The position numbers were made by a program, and so were the translations under genes. The notes beneath the pieces were generated by a model. It was not told the DNA's origin. It saw only the letters and a program-made list of their open reading frames with translations, and searched no databases. A DNA stretch of 64,000 bases from Sphingomonas sp. Leaf230 (GTDB taxonomy: Bacteria; Pseudomonadota; Alphaproteobacteria; Sphingomonadales; Sphingomonadaceae). Where the stretch lies: assembly GCF_001421745.1 (NCBI RefSeq), contig NZ_LMKW01000001.1:384459-448458 (forward strand). The letters run 5' to 3'. Shown in pieces: positions 37,578 to 46,850 of the stretch. The first letter of the stretch is position 1, and every line of letters starts with the position of its first letter.

Positions 37578-39316
37578 TGGATGAGAAAGGCCCCATTCAG
37601 GGTCCTTCAGAGCCTCTTAACGAACCCGCGGTACCGGGGGGGATGCCATCGCCCGCCCTCGAAGAGACTGTAAAGCCGATCGTGACGAGCGATATGATCG
37701 CACGCGGGCTTGAACTCGTGGCGATCCCGGCGGTTCACGTCGTGCTGAACGCGGGTCGGATCGAGCTGTTCGCGATGAATCGCGCCTATCGGCTAGCCGG
37801 GTTCGGTGTCGTTGCGGAGCGGTCGCGGATGATTGCCGAGCTTGGCGACCAGATCCGCGCATTCCTTGGCTCCCAGCAGATCAGGTCCGACTTCGATTGG
37901 GTCCTGGGCGACGAGATCGACTGCCGCCATTACCGCGTCACGATCGCACGATCCGATCCCATATTCCGCGAACGGTGTACGATCAGTTTCATCGACCTGA
38001 CGTCGCAGGTCCAGACCGAGCGTAGCTTGCGTCGCGAGATGACGACCGACAGCCTGACGGGACTGTTGAACCGGGAAGGGTTCGCGGACCTGATCGAGGA
38101 GCTCGAAGACCATACGGTCAGGGCCGTGCTTGCGATCGACCTCGATCGGTTCGGCCGGCTGAACTCGTGCCTTGGCTCGTTGGCGGGAGACGAATTGCTG
38201 ATCACGGTGGCGCGTAGGATCAAGGGCGCGTTGCGCGCGCGCGACACGCTGGCGCGGATCGGAGGAAATCAATTCGGTATCCTGATATCGATCGACCAGG
38301 ATCGTGAGGAGGCGCAGGCGCTCGCCGAGCGGATCCACCGGACGTTGCAAACGCCGTTCCGGTTGACCGATTACGAGATCAACGTCGAGTGCTCGGTCGG
38401 GATCGCCTTTGGTGCCGATGAGTCCGGCGACAATGTCGATCTGGTCCGCCACGCGCAGTTTGCGGTCAAGCGCGCTAAGGTGAGTGGTCGCGCCGAGTTC
38501 TACCAGGTCCAGGATTTCGCGATCGCGCGCGCGCAATTCGGCATGGAGACCGCGCTCCGCCGTGCGATCGAGCACCGCGACCTGCGGCTGGCGTATCAGC
38601 CGATCTGCGACCTGGCGACCGGCCGGATCGTGTCGTTCGAAGCGCTGGCGCGCTGGACCGACAAGGATGGCCACGAACATTCGCCTACCGAATTCATCGC
38701 GGTCGCCGAGGAATCGGGGTTGATCGTGCCGCTGGGGCGGTGGGCGATCGAGGAAGCGGCGCAGACGCTGGCGCGCTGGGACGCGACGAACGGCGGACCG
38801 TGTGGGGTGAGGCTCGCCGTCAACCTGTCGGCGATCCAGTTGCAGCGTGATGCGATCGCCCCGGTGCTGCAGGCGGCGCTGGACTCGACGGGGCTGTCGG
38901 GAGATCGGTTCACGCTCGAACTGACCGAGAGCGCGATCGTCTCGGATCCCGACCGGATCGCCGGGACGATGCACGCGCTGAAAGCGCTCGGGACGAACCT
39001 GGCGATGGACGATTTCGGTACCGGGTATTCGAACCTCGCCTATCTCCAGAAGCTGCCGATCGACATCCTCAAGATCGACCGAAGCTTCGTGACGGGCATG
39101 CTGGCGGACCGCGACAAGGTGTCAATCGTCCGCGCTATCCTCAGTCTGGCGCAGGCACTGGGGATGCGGACGACGGCCGAGGGGGTCGAGACGCATGAAC
39201 TGTCCCAGACGCTCGCGGCGCTGGGGTGCACGTACGGGCAGGGCTATTTCTACGCGCGACCGCTGGAGCCGGATGCGGCGTATGCGATGATCAACTCTAT
39301 AACTGCTATGAACTGA
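37577..39316 (+). CDS. GGDEF/EAL protein with degenerate GGDEF
   Basis: A protein of 579 residues, apparently cytoplasmic. A PAS-like region (about 40-150) precedes a GGDEF domain whose signature reads GGNQF (229-233), so diguanylate cyclase activity is unlikely. The EAL domain is intact: EAL at 355-357, ELTES, DDFGTGYSNL, KIDRSF and AEGVET. It is therefore probably a c-di-GMP phosphodiesterase, possibly with GTP-sensing by the degenerate domain. The start is coupled to parC, which is unusual for a signalling gene. Confidence 0.93.
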   Translation: MDEKGPIQGPSEPLNEPAVPGGMPSPALEETVKPIVTSDMIARGLELVAIPAVHVVLNAGRIELFAMNRAYRLAGFGVVAERSRMIAELGDQIRAFLGSQQIRSDFDWVLGDEIDCRHYRVTIARSDPIFRERCTISFIDLTSQVQTERSLRREMTTDSLTGLLNREGFADLIEELEDHTVRAVLAIDLDRFGRLNSCLGSLAGDELLITVARRIKGALRARDTLARIGGNQFGILISIDQDREEAQALAERIHRTLQTPFRLTDYEINVECSVGIAFGADESGDNVDLVRHAQFAVKRAKVSGRAEFYQVQDFAIARAQFGMETALRRAIEHRDLRLAYQPICDLATGRIVSFEALARWTDKDGHEHSPTEFIAVAEESGLIVPLGRWAIEEAAQTLARWDATNGGPCGVRLAVNLSAIQLQRDAIAPVLQAALDSTGLSGDRFTLELTESAIVSDPDRIAGTMHALKALGTNLAMDDFGTGYSNLAYLQKLPIDILKIDRSFVTGMLADRDKVSIVRAILSLAQALGMRTTAEGVETHELSQTLAALGCTYGQGYFYARPLEPDAAYAMINSITAMN

Positions 39317-39342
39317 CTGGCGCCCACGCCGGCTCAATCGGG

Positions 39343-40521
39343 TTAGGCGGAAACCTCCGCCACCAGTCCGTCGGCAATGACCGCCACGCGCTCGGCGCCC
39401 GGAAACCCTTCCGAAATCCACTGCGTCTCGACCCGGCGCAGCGTCGCAGCCACGTCCGGCCCCTTGCGGAGTCCACGTTCGACTAGAGCCCCGCCGGAGA
39501 ACGGGAACGCAGGCGGTGTCCAGTCCGTGATTGCGGACACGTCTTCGCCAGCGATGAGCAGACGGTCGACCGCGCCGGCCACACCGACACGATAGGCCAA
39601 GGCGAGCGGGCCTTCCTCACCCGGCCCCGCAGTGGCTGCCATGAGGCGCTTGCGGTCGACGTTCGACAGCTTCAGCCTCGCTCCAACGGCCTCCGCGGCG
39701 GCAGGCGCGATCGCCACAGCGAGGCGGCGGATCGGATTCGGTGCTATGCCAGCGCCCGTCTCTCGCTCGGCTAGCACGCCGAGACGCGCCGCTCCCCCGG
39801 CGTCTATCTCGGGCAATACCGCCCGGAAGATGCCGCGTTCAACCATCAGCGCGACTACGGGCACGGCGTTGGCGGCGACCAGCAGCTTCAGGACTTCGCT
39901 CGCCACGCGTTCGCGGGACAGCGCCATCAGGTCGTTCGCGCGCGCGGTGCAGGCATCGAGACCGGCTTGGTCGATCGAGGTGCCGAACCGCGCGTGGAAG
40001 CGGAAGAAGCGGAGGATGCGGAGGTGATCCTCGGCGATCCGCTGCAACGGGTCGCCGATGAAGCGGACGCGCCGCGCCGCAAGATCGTCGAGGCCGCCGA
40101 AATAATCGAAGATCTCGCCGGTCGCGGGATCGGCGTAGAGCGCGTTCATCGTGAAGTCGCGCCGTGCCGCATCCTCGCGCCAGTCGTCGGTATAGGCGAT
40201 GATCGCGTGGCGGCCGTCGGTCGAGACGTCGCGGCGCAATGTCGTGACTTCGACCGGACCCGCGGGGGTGACTGCCGTGATCGTACCGTGCGCCAGGCCA
40301 GTCGGGACCGCCTTGATCCGCGCATCCTGAAGTCGCTCGATCACCTCCTGCGGGGGCAGGCGGGTGGCGATGTCGACATCGGCGACGTCGATCCCGAGCA
40401 GCGTATCGCGCACCGCGCCACCGACGAAGCGCGACTCGCCCTCCGCCGCGCCGAGAACCTTAGTCAGTGCGTCCAGGCCATCACGGTCGCGCCACGCCGC
40501 AGCCGGGAGTATCAAGACCAC
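39343..40521 (-). CDS. cca: CCA tRNA nucleotidyltransferase / poly(A) polymerase family
   Basis: A protein of about 392 residues from GTG 40521; TTG 40515, overlapping the upstream stop, is an alternative. The N-terminal active site FVGGAVRDTLLGIDVADVDIAT holds the catalytic aspartates. RRDFTMNALYADPATG, DPLQRIAEDHLRILRFFRFHARFG and the RNA-binding C-half follow. It adds or repairs the CCA end of tRNA. It is last in a DUF1285-NUDIX-cca operon. Confidence 0.92.
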   Translation of the reverse strand: MVLILPAAAWRDRDGLDALTKVLGAAEGESRFVGGAVRDTLLGIDVADVDIATRLPPQEVIERLQDARIKAVPTGLAHGTITAVTPAGPVEVTTLRRDVSTDGRHAIIAYTDDWREDAARRDFTMNALYADPATGEIFDYFGGLDDLAARRVRFIGDPLQRIAEDHLRILRFFRFHARFGTSIDQAGLDACTARANDLMALSRERVASEVLKLLVAANAVPVVALMVERGIFRAVLPEIDAGGAARLGVLAERETGAGIAPNPIRRLAVAIAPAAAEAVGARLKLSNVDRKRLMAATAGPGEEGPLALAYRVGVAGAVDRLLIAGEDVSAITDWTPPAFPFSGGALVERGLRKGPDVAATLRRVETQWISEGFPGAERVAVIADGLVAEVSA

Positions 40522-41108
40522 CTCAGGCGGCGGGCGAGGTTGACGATCATCGCCGCAGTCGCACCCCAGATGCGGCGCTCGTTCCACATGATCTCGTAAT
40601 AATGCCGGTCGTGGCCCTGCCATTCGAGCGTCGCCTCGACATGGTTCGCTTCGTCTAGCAGGAACGCGAGCGGGACTTCGAACACGCTGGCGACTTCTGC
40701 CTCGCTCGGGGTGAAGATCAGGTCGGGCGGAATGGCGCCGATCACCGGCGTCACCTGGAACCCGGTGACGGTGCGATAACTGTCGGCTTCGCCGATCACC
40801 CGGACCTTGTTGCGAGGAAGTGCGATCTCCTCCTCGGCCTCGCGCAGCGCGGCGGTGACGACGTCCTCGCCGGGATCGATCCGACCGCCGGGAAACGCGA
40901 TCTGGCCGGGGTGGCGGCTCATCGTGTCGGTGCGCTGCGTCAGGATCACGCCGGGATCGGCGCGGTCGGTCACCGCGATCAGCACCGCGGCGGGCAGCAA
41001 CGTGTCGGCGGCGGTAAGGTCGCCGTCATGCTGGTCGCCGGTAAGCAGGATCATGTGCGACCCGGCGCCCTTTGCCAGCGCCGCGGCCATCCGTTCCGTC
41101 AGGCTCAT
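40512..41108 (-). CDS. CoA pyrophosphatase, NUDIX family
   Basis: A protein of 198 residues from ATG 41108, overlapping the DUF1285 stop (ATGA). The NUDIX box GGRIDPGEDVVTAALREAEEEI is complete near residues 76-97, preceded by RSDTM-like QRTDTMSRHPGQIAFPGG, which is typical of CoA diphosphatases. It hydrolyses CoA or related diphosphates. Confidence 0.92.
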   Translation of the reverse strand: MSLTERMAAALAKGAGSHMILLTGDQHDGDLTAADTLLPAAVLIAVTDRADPGVILTQRTDTMSRHPGQIAFPGGRIDPGEDVVTAALREAEEEIALPRNKVRVIGEADSYRTVTGFQVTPVIGAIPPDLIFTPSEAEVASVFEVPLAFLLDEANHVEATLEWQGHDRHYYEIMWNERRIWGATAAMIVNLARRLRWS

Positions 41109-41683
41109 GCAGCGTGCTCCAGCGGGAAGAATGCGCCGTCGCTCCACAGGCCGGCGGGCGTTGCGTCGTCTGCGATCGCGCGCTCGGCGAGTTCGTAATA
41201 GACCGAGCGGACGACCAGCGCCTCCATCCCGCCGCGGACGGCGAGATACGGGCGCGGACCGCCATCTCCGTCGGTCGTGTCCTCGACGAAGCGCAGCGGA
41301 TGCTCCGGACCCGCCGTAACGAGGTCGCCGGTATTGAGCCGGAAGGCGAGCTTCGCATCGCGACCGCTACCCTCGGCCTTCATCTCCACCGCGATGAACG
41401 GCGCGTCTTCGACCTCGATATCGAGCTTTTCGACCGGGGTGACGAGGACATGGCTGCCGTCGGGTTCGCGGCGCAGGATCGTCGAGAACAGCCGAACCAT
41501 CGCCGGGCGGCCGATCGGCGAGCCCTGGTGATACCAGGTGCCGTCGCGCGCGATCCGCATCTCGCTGTCGCCGCAGTGCGTCGGGTTCCATTTCTCGACC
41601 GGCGGGAGCTTGGCCTCTTCGACGAGCTTCGCGATTTCGGCGAGACTGAGCGAGGCGATATCGGGGATGGCATCCATGGGCAT
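41105..41683 (-). CDS. DUF1285 protein
   Basis: A protein of 192 residues. The family blocks are clear: PPVEKWNPTHCGDSEMRIARDGTWYHQGSPIGR and VTPVEKLDIEVEDAPFIAVEM. The function is unknown; the fold is a small soluble beta-rich protein. It is translationally linked to the NUDIX gene and conserved beside cca in sphingomonads as far as I recall. Confidence 0.88.
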   Translation of the reverse strand: MPMDAIPDIASLSLAEIAKLVEEAKLPPVEKWNPTHCGDSEMRIARDGTWYHQGSPIGRPAMVRLFSTILRREPDGSHVLVTPVEKLDIEVEDAPFIAVEMKAEGSGRDAKLAFRLNTGDLVTAGPEHPLRFVEDTTDGDGGPRPYLAVRGGMEALVVRSVYYELAERAIADDATPAGLWSDGAFFPLEHAA

Positions 41684-41726
41684 GGCGGCGGACTAGGCGG
41701 GCAGGAGGCGGAGGTAAAGCGGTGGC

Positions 41727-42260
41727 TTATGCGGATGCGGCGACCGGCATGGTCTCCGCAACGCGCGGGCCTAGCATGCCGGTGCTGTCCGGTACGGCAT
41801 CGCCGCGCGCGAGCAGGCGGTGGCGCTCGACCGGGCCGGGGGCGGCCCAGCGTGCAGTGCGGTCGGCGGAGAAGCCGAAGAAGCGGCCGTAATAGTCGGG
41901 ATCGCCGATCAGCATGAGCGCATCGTCGAGCCCCGTGAAGGCAGCCGCATCGAGCGCCTGCGTCATCAGGCGACGACCGATGCCATCGCCTTGATGGTCG
42001 GGTACCACGGCGACTGGGCCGACCATGATCAGCTGAAACAGTCTGTCGTCGTCGACCAGCGCAATCGGCCAGCACTGGATCGAGCCAACCAGCACGCCAT
42101 CCTCGACCGCGGCGAAGCTGAGCGCGGCGACCGGCTTCGTGCCACCGCGGATCGTGTACGCGGTCCGCGTGAACCGATCCGGGCCGAAAGCGGCATCGAG
42201 CAGCATCTCGACCGCTGTCGGGTTGATGCTGGCCAGGGGAACGAGAGTGATCAACGGCAT
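41727..42260 (-). CDS. GNAT family N-acetyltransferase
   Basis: A protein of 177 residues from ATG 42260; an in-frame ATG at 42383 would add 41 unconserved residues. The acetyl-CoA loop VVPDHQGDGIGRRLM is near residue 88, with LIMVGPVAV before it and DPDYYGRFFGF after it, as in YhbS-type acetyltransferases. The substrate is unknown. Confidence 0.82.
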   Translation of the reverse strand: MPLITLVPLASINPTAVEMLLDAAFGPDRFTRTAYTIRGGTKPVAALSFAAVEDGVLVGSIQCWPIALVDDDRLFQLIMVGPVAVVPDHQGDGIGRRLMTQALDAAAFTGLDDALMLIGDPDYYGRFFGFSADRTARWAAPGPVERHRLLARGDAVPDSTGMLGPRVAETMPVAASA

Positions 42261-42412
42261 CTCCGGCCCGGACTGCGCCGCGTACACGCGGGAAGGGCAG
42301 CGCGCTTTAGCCTTGGCGACGCTGAACGCAAGGATAACCGGACCGTCGCTCGGCCGACCCGGCGCGAACGGTGTGACTTTCATCTCGCGGTGCGTCTGCT
42401 AGAGGCGCGCAG

Positions 42413-42784
42413 ATGGAAGACAGTCTCCAACTCGAAGTCCACGATCTCGAAGTGCAGGTCCTGACCGGCATCTATTCGGAGGAGACGCACCTGCCGCAGC
42501 CGTTGCGGATTTCTCTGACCGTGGACATGGTCTGCCCGAGACACTTCGCGCCGGATACGCCGTTGTCGGCATCCAAGAACTATCTCGACCTGAAGAACGC
42601 CGCGACGACCGCGCTGCCGCCCGGCGTGCATTTCACGCTGATCGAGGGCGTTGCGGATCATATCTGCGAGACGTTGTTCTTGCAGGATGCCCGCGTCCTG
42701 CGGGTGATGGTCAAGATCGTGAAGCTCGCGATCGCCGAAGCCGACGAGGCAATCGGCGTGACCCTCGTCCGACATCGCCGCTGA
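42413..42784 (+). CDS. folB: Dihydroneopterin aldolase
   Basis: A protein of 123 residues with EVHDLEVQVLTGIYSEETHLPQPLRI at the N-terminus and TLIEGVADHICETLFLQ containing the active-site glutamate. It makes 6-hydroxymethyl-dihydropterin for folate. It is followed after 4 bases by a small unassigned gene. Confidence 0.92.
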   Translation: MEDSLQLEVHDLEVQVLTGIYSEETHLPQPLRISLTVDMVCPRHFAPDTPLSASKNYLDLKNAATTALPPGVHFTLIEGVADHICETLFLQDARVLRVMVKIVKLAIAEADEAIGVTLVRHRR

Positions 42785-42788
42785 TCGC

Positions 42789-43064
42789 ATGCTGCTGACG
42801 CTGGAGCCGGGCGGGGACATTGCGGCGCTCGTCCGTGGCGCAGTCGGCGAATCGCGGATCGTGTTGATCCCCGCGAACCTCGATCCGCTGACGATGGCGC
42901 AGGCGAGGGCGGCGATCGGCCCTCTCGCGATCGAACTGGCGCCAGCGGTTCGCGTGAATGGGGTGGCACCGGCCGAGGCGGCTCGACACGCCGATGTAGA
43001 CGCCGCGGTCGCGTTTCTCGAGCAGGCGCGCTCCACTACCGGACAATTACTGGTCGTCGGTTAG
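42789..43064 (+). CDS. Small Rossmann-like protein downstream of folB
   Basis: A protein of 91 residues, probably co-translated with folB. It has alternating hydrophobic strands (RIVLIPAN, ELAPAVRVNGVAP, TGQLLVVG) like half a Rossmann fold, but no nucleotide-binding glycine motif. I do not recognise a function. Its place suggests a tie to folate metabolism, perhaps a reduced pteridine-reductase-like remnant. Confidence 0.7.
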   Translation: MLLTLEPGGDIAALVRGAVGESRIVLIPANLDPLTMAQARAAIGPLAIELAPAVRVNGVAPAEAARHADVDAAVAFLEQARSTTGQLLVVG

Positions 43065-43086
43065 CCTGCGCGCTTCCGAGGGTGGT

Positions 43087-43983
43087 TCAGCTTTTCCGAG
43101 TCCGTCCGCACGGCCCCAGCGCGGCCACGACGAACGCGTAATCCTCCCGCGCGATCGTCGCATCGGCGGCCTCCAACGATCCCGTGCTGCGGTCCGGCAA
43201 GGCCTCCGGCAAGGCGCAGCTCAGCCGGTACCACAGCAGCGTCTCCGGGGCGGGGGGCGCCGCCGATTCATCGACGATTTCGCTCAGCGCAACCGCCCAG
43301 CGTGGCTGTTCGCCGGGACGACGCAGCACCGACAGCGAAACCGGGCGTTGGTCAGCGGTCGTCAGGAAGATCTGGGTCTCGCCTTCACCGGGCAGCGCGC
43401 CCGGCACGTGAAACGCGTTGCCGATGCCGGTGATGACCGGCGGCGCATCGCTCGCCAGTGCATCGCGGGCGATCTTCCGTGCGCGTGCATCTGCGGTCGG
43501 CGTCCAATCCAGCTGCGCGTCGGGCGCGACCAGTTGGACCTGATTCACTGCGCCGGGCACTGGTCTGGCGAAGATCAGCACGCGCGCCTTCTTGAATTTC
43601 GGCACCCGGCCGGCTGCGTCGGGCATTACGTCGAGCAGATACCCGATTCGCGGCGGCAGCCCGTCGGCGCCGCGGATCAGCGCGGTGACGTCGACCTCGA
43701 CATATAGTCTGACATGACCCGCCGCGAGATTTGGTGCCTCGGCCGGCTTGATCTTCGTCGTCGATCGGACAGTCGCGTCGGCGATCACGGGGGCGGAAAG
43801 CACCAGGTCGGCGATGTCGGAATATCCAATGCCGCCAGCCGCTTCGCGCTGCACCGCACCCTGCGACGCATCCGTGTTATCGGCGAAAACCCTGGGCGCG
43901 GCCGGGGTTTCCTGAGCACTGACAGAAGTTGCCGCGATGATGACGGAGAGGGCCGAAGCCGTAACGTGAAAGAGAAGATTCAT
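43087..43983 (-). CDS. Secreted protein of unknown function
   Basis: A protein of 298 residues with a signal peptide (MNLLFHVTASALSVIIAATSVSAQE). The mature part is mostly beta, with segments such as HVRLYVEVDVTALIRG, RIGYLLDVMPDAAGRVPKFKKARVLIF and PVSLSVLRR, and has three cysteines. It contains no recognised domain. It is divergent from tonB. Confidence 0.75.
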   Translation of the reverse strand: MNLLFHVTASALSVIIAATSVSAQETPAAPRVFADNTDASQGAVQREAAGGIGYSDIADLVLSAPVIADATVRSTTKIKPAEAPNLAAGHVRLYVEVDVTALIRGADGLPPRIGYLLDVMPDAAGRVPKFKKARVLIFARPVPGAVNQVQLVAPDAQLDWTPTADARARKIARDALASDAPPVITGIGNAFHVPGALPGEGETQIFLTTADQRPVSLSVLRRPGEQPRWAVALSEIVDESAAPPAPETLLWYRLSCALPEALPDRSTGSLEAADATIAREDYAFVVAALGPCGRTRKS

Positions 43984-44207
43984 GTCTTCAGGCTACGCTA
44001 CGCAACCTGAACGATACAGAAATAATTCTGCCATCCTGTGGTTGTACGTTTGTTGCGTCCGACAAAGCGTTTGCGTGTCGCAGAACGTGGCGATAGGACT
44101 TGCTCACTGTCCCGTGGTTATTCCGGCCAACGGCAGACGCATGTGCCGCGTACCCATTGCGGGCACGTGCGTACGGAGCAGGCAGATTAAGGGAGTGTCG
44201 TTTCTGA

Positions 44208-44888
44208 ATGGCCTATACTGACCAAAAGATGTCCGGAGGCAAAATCGTCGCGATCGTGATCGTCGCGCTGATTCATGCGGCCTTGGGCTATGCTTTCGTC
44301 ACTGGCCTCGCGTACCAGTACGTGAAAAAGGCCCAGGAAAAGATGACGACGTTCGACGTGGAGCCGCCACCGCCGCCGCCTCCGCCCGACGAGCCCCCGC
44401 CGCCGCCACCCGACCAGCCAAACCTGCCGCCGCCACCGACTACGGTCGTGACGCCGCCGCCAGTCGTGGTAACGCCGCAGCCAGCGCCCGCGCTGACGAC
44501 GTCGAGCATCATTCCTCGGTTCCAGCCGACGGCACCGCCGTCGCCGCCCGCACCACCAGCGCCGCCGGCACCGCCGCCGACGCCACGTGTCTCGCAGGCT
44601 GCTGGTCTCAAGGGTAACCCAGGGCAGTATTTCGGCGCGGACAATTATCCGCCGTCGGCACAGCGCGAGGGTGCTCAGGGTCGCGTTTCCGCGAAGCTGA
44701 CGATCGGTACGGATGGTCGCGTGACCGACTGTTCGGTGACGTCGTCCAGCGGCAACACGACGCTGGATGATGCGACCTGCCGGATCTCCAAGGCGAGGGT
44801 GCGTTTCACGCCTGCCAAGGACGAGAACGGCAATGCCGTAGGGTCGTCGTACCAGCTGAACATCAGGTGGGTCCTGCCTCAGGAATGA
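44208..44888 (+). CDS. tonB: TonB energy transducer
   Basis: A protein of 226 residues. One membrane helix (about 11-33) is followed by the proline-rich spacer (PPPPPPPPDEPPPPPPD) and a TonB C-terminal domain (AKLTIGTDGRVTDCSV ... ARVRFTPAKDENGN). It transmits proton-motive force from ExbB/ExbD to outer-membrane receptors. It is the first gene of the tonB-exbB-exbD-exbD operon. No clear Fur box was found upstream. Confidence 0.95.
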   Translation: MAYTDQKMSGGKIVAIVIVALIHAALGYAFVTGLAYQYVKKAQEKMTTFDVEPPPPPPPPDEPPPPPPDQPNLPPPPTTVVTPPPVVVTPQPAPALTTSSIIPRFQPTAPPSPPAPPAPPAPPPTPRVSQAAGLKGNPGQYFGADNYPPSAQREGAQGRVSAKLTIGTDGRVTDCSVTSSSGNTTLDDATCRISKARVRFTPAKDENGNAVGSSYQLNIRWVLPQE

Positions 44889-44941
44889 TCCATCCTACGT
44901 CAACCGCACCAGATAAAATTCAGTCAGAGGACTAAGCGAAC

Positions 44942-45736
44942 ATGATCACCACCATTCTTGCAGCGGCAGCGCCCGCCGCAGCCGACGCCAACCCGTACGG
45001 CCTGCAAGCCGCACTTCGCGAAGGCGGCCTGATTTCGCAGACCGTGTTCGGCATTCTCGTGCTGATGTCGGTCGTGTCGTTCTACATCCTGTTCTCGAAG
45101 CTGTTCGAGCAGCAGAAGATCATCGGCCAGGGCAAGCGCGTCCGTCAGGCCTTCTGGTCGTCGAACAGCCTTCGCGAAGGTTCGGCGAAGCTCGAGAAGA
45201 ACTCGGCCTACAAGCAGATCGTCGACGATGGTCTGGCCGCTCAGGATCAGCATTCGAAGCTGACCGATCCGGTCGAGGCGCATGACTGGCTGCACGGTTC
45301 GCTGGCTCGCTCGGAAGCCGCGATCAACTCGAAGCTGGGTGGCGGTCTCGCCTTCCTCGCGACGGTCGGTTCGGTTTCGCCGTTCATCGGTCTGTTCGGT
45401 ACTGTTATCGGCATCTACCGCGCGCTCGTGAAGATCGGTGCATCGGGTCAGGCATCGATCGACAAGGTCGCAGGGCCGGTCGGTGAAGCACTGATCATGA
45501 CCGCCCTCGGTCTGGTCGTCGCGGTTCCTGCCGTGCTGTCGTACAACTGGCTGCAGCGCCGCAACAAGTCGATCGCAGAGGACCTGTCGGCCTTCTCGAA
45601 CGACGTGCTCGGCTTCCTTGCCTCGAACGGTGCGGTTCGTCCGTCGATCGCAACGGCTGCCAAGCCGGTTTCGGCCAAGCCTGCTACGACGACCACGACT
45701 GCCGGCCAGACCGGTGGCGTACCGCGCGCCAACTAA
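44942..45736 (+). CDS. exbB: ExbB/TolQ proton channel
   Basis: A protein of 264 residues with three membrane helices and the MotA/TolQ/ExbB core: FLATVGSVSPFIGLFGTVIGIYRAL and GPVGEALIMTALGLVVAVPAVLSYN. The N-terminus has a signal-like AAAAPAAADANP stretch. It works with the two ExbD proteins downstream. Codon choice here is richer in T-ending codons (GGT, CGT) than in neighbouring genes, suggesting high expression. Confidence 0.96.
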   Translation: MITTILAAAAPAAADANPYGLQAALREGGLISQTVFGILVLMSVVSFYILFSKLFEQQKIIGQGKRVRQAFWSSNSLREGSAKLEKNSAYKQIVDDGLAAQDQHSKLTDPVEAHDWLHGSLARSEAAINSKLGGGLAFLATVGSVSPFIGLFGTVIGIYRALVKIGASGQASIDKVAGPVGEALIMTALGLVVAVPAVLSYNWLQRRNKSIAEDLSAFSNDVLGFLASNGAVRPSIATAAKPVSAKPATTTTTAGQTGGVPRAN

Positions 45737-45746
45737 GACGCGAAAG

Positions 45747-45774
45747 GCGGGGCTGCTGTTCGCAGCGGCCCCGC
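45747..45774 (+). other. Hairpin between exbB and exbD
   Basis: GCGGGGC and GCCCCGC flank an inner GCTG-TTCG-CAGC stem, with one unpaired base on each side. It lies 11 bases past the exbB stop with no T-run (CTTCATT follows), so it may set the exbB:exbD ratio by partial termination or RNA end protection. Confidence 0.6.
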
Positions 45775-45827
45775 TTCATTGCCGCCGGCGGTTCCGGTGG
45801 CGATCAAATGGATAGGATAGTTCGCAC

Positions 45828-46304
45828 ATGGCGATGAGTGTTGGTGGCGATTCCACCGAGAGTTCGATATCGGACATCAATACGACGCCGCTGGTCGACG
45901 TCATGCTCGTGCTCCTGATCATCTTCCTGGTGACGACGACTGTCGCGGTCCAGGCTGTGCAGCTGAAGCTGCCGGATGTTCGGTTCGATCCGACGATGAC
46001 CAAGCCCGAGAACGTCTCGCTGTCGGTGACGTCGGCTGGCGGTCAGTGCCAGGTGTATTGGGGTCTTTCGCCAGTGACTCACGAAGAGTTGCTGCAGCGT
46101 GCCGTCGACAAGCTGAAGGCTGAGATCGCACGTCAGGGCGGTGTCAACGCGGCTGGTCTCGAATTGCCCGAGGCTCACATCCGCGGCGACGTGAACGCAC
46201 CGTATCGCTGCATCGGCGCAACGATCTACACGATGCAGCAGGCTGGGTTCGCCCGCGTCGGCTTCATCTCCGAACCGCCTCCCGGCGGCACCACTGAACG
46301 TTGA
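45828..46304 (+). CDS. exbD: ExbD/TolR protein, first copy
   Basis: A protein of 158 residues. One membrane helix carries the conserved proton-binding aspartate in DINTTPLVDVMLVLLIIFLV (about 17-36), followed by a periplasmic domain with two cysteines (QCQVYWG, RCIGATI). It differs from the next ExbD in the periplasmic part. Confidence 0.94.
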   Translation: MAMSVGGDSTESSISDINTTPLVDVMLVLLIIFLVTTTVAVQAVQLKLPDVRFDPTMTKPENVSLSVTSAGGQCQVYWGLSPVTHEELLQRAVDKLKAEIARQGGVNAAGLELPEAHIRGDVNAPYRCIGATIYTMQQAGFARVGFISEPPPGGTTER

Positions 46305-46363
46305 TGGCGAACGCTGATGCCGAACGCTGATGATCGCTCGGACGTATTTAGGAGTAGTATAAG

Positions 46364-46792
46364 ATGGCAATGAGCGGCGGCAAAGAAGATGGCGCGCCGA
46401 TGATGGAAATGAACATGACGCCGTTGATCGACGTCCTGCTCGTTCTCCTCATCATGTTCATCATCACGATCCCCATTCAGACGCATGCGGTGAAGGTCGA
46501 CCTTCCGGTCAACAGCAAGAACCAGCCGCAGAACCCGGTCGATCCGCAGAAGAACAAGATCTCGATCGATCCCGCCGGTACGGTCGCGTGGAACGGTTCG
46601 CCGGTCGACGAGGTCACGCTGCGCCAGTATCTGGATCAGTCCGCTGGCATGACGCCCGAGCCGGAACTCCACTTCCAGCCCGATCCGGAATCGAAGTATG
46701 AAGTGGTCGATCGCACGCTGGCCGTGATCAAGCGGTCCGCGATCACCAAGCTCGGCTTCATCGGCAACGAGCAGTATCGCAACGCCTTCTAA
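46364..46792 (+). CDS. exbD: ExbD/TolR protein, second copy
   Basis: A protein of 142 residues with the same N-terminal pattern (EMNMTPLIDVLLVLLIMFIIT) and a periplasmic domain of its own (VKVDLPVNSKN ... VIKRSAITKLGFIGN). Tandem, non-identical ExbDs follow tonB-exbB in many sphingomonads and xanthomonads. It ends the operon at a strong terminator. Confidence 0.94.
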   Translation: MAMSGGKEDGAPMMEMNMTPLIDVLLVLLIMFIITIPIQTHAVKVDLPVNSKNQPQNPVDPQKNKISIDPAGTVAWNGSPVDEVTLRQYLDQSAGMTPEPELHFQPDPESKYEVVDRTLAVIKRSAITKLGFIGNEQYRNAF

Positions 46793-46821
46793 GACGTCCT
46801 GCGTACAGTATCGAACGTCCA

Positions 46822-46850
46822 AAGGGCGGTCCTCCGGGGCCGCCCTTTTT
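46822..46850 (+). terminator. Rho-independent terminator of the tonB operon
   Basis: AAGGGCGG pairs with CCGCCCTT around a 10-base loop and is followed at once by a T-run (TTTTT overlapping the stem), 29 bases after the last stop. Confidence 0.9.

Noticed and set aside
44017..44030. CAGAA-ATAA-TTCTG palindrome upstream of tonB as a Fur or other operator
   Set aside because: Only 5-bp arms, no match to a Fur box, and such short palindromes occur by chance.
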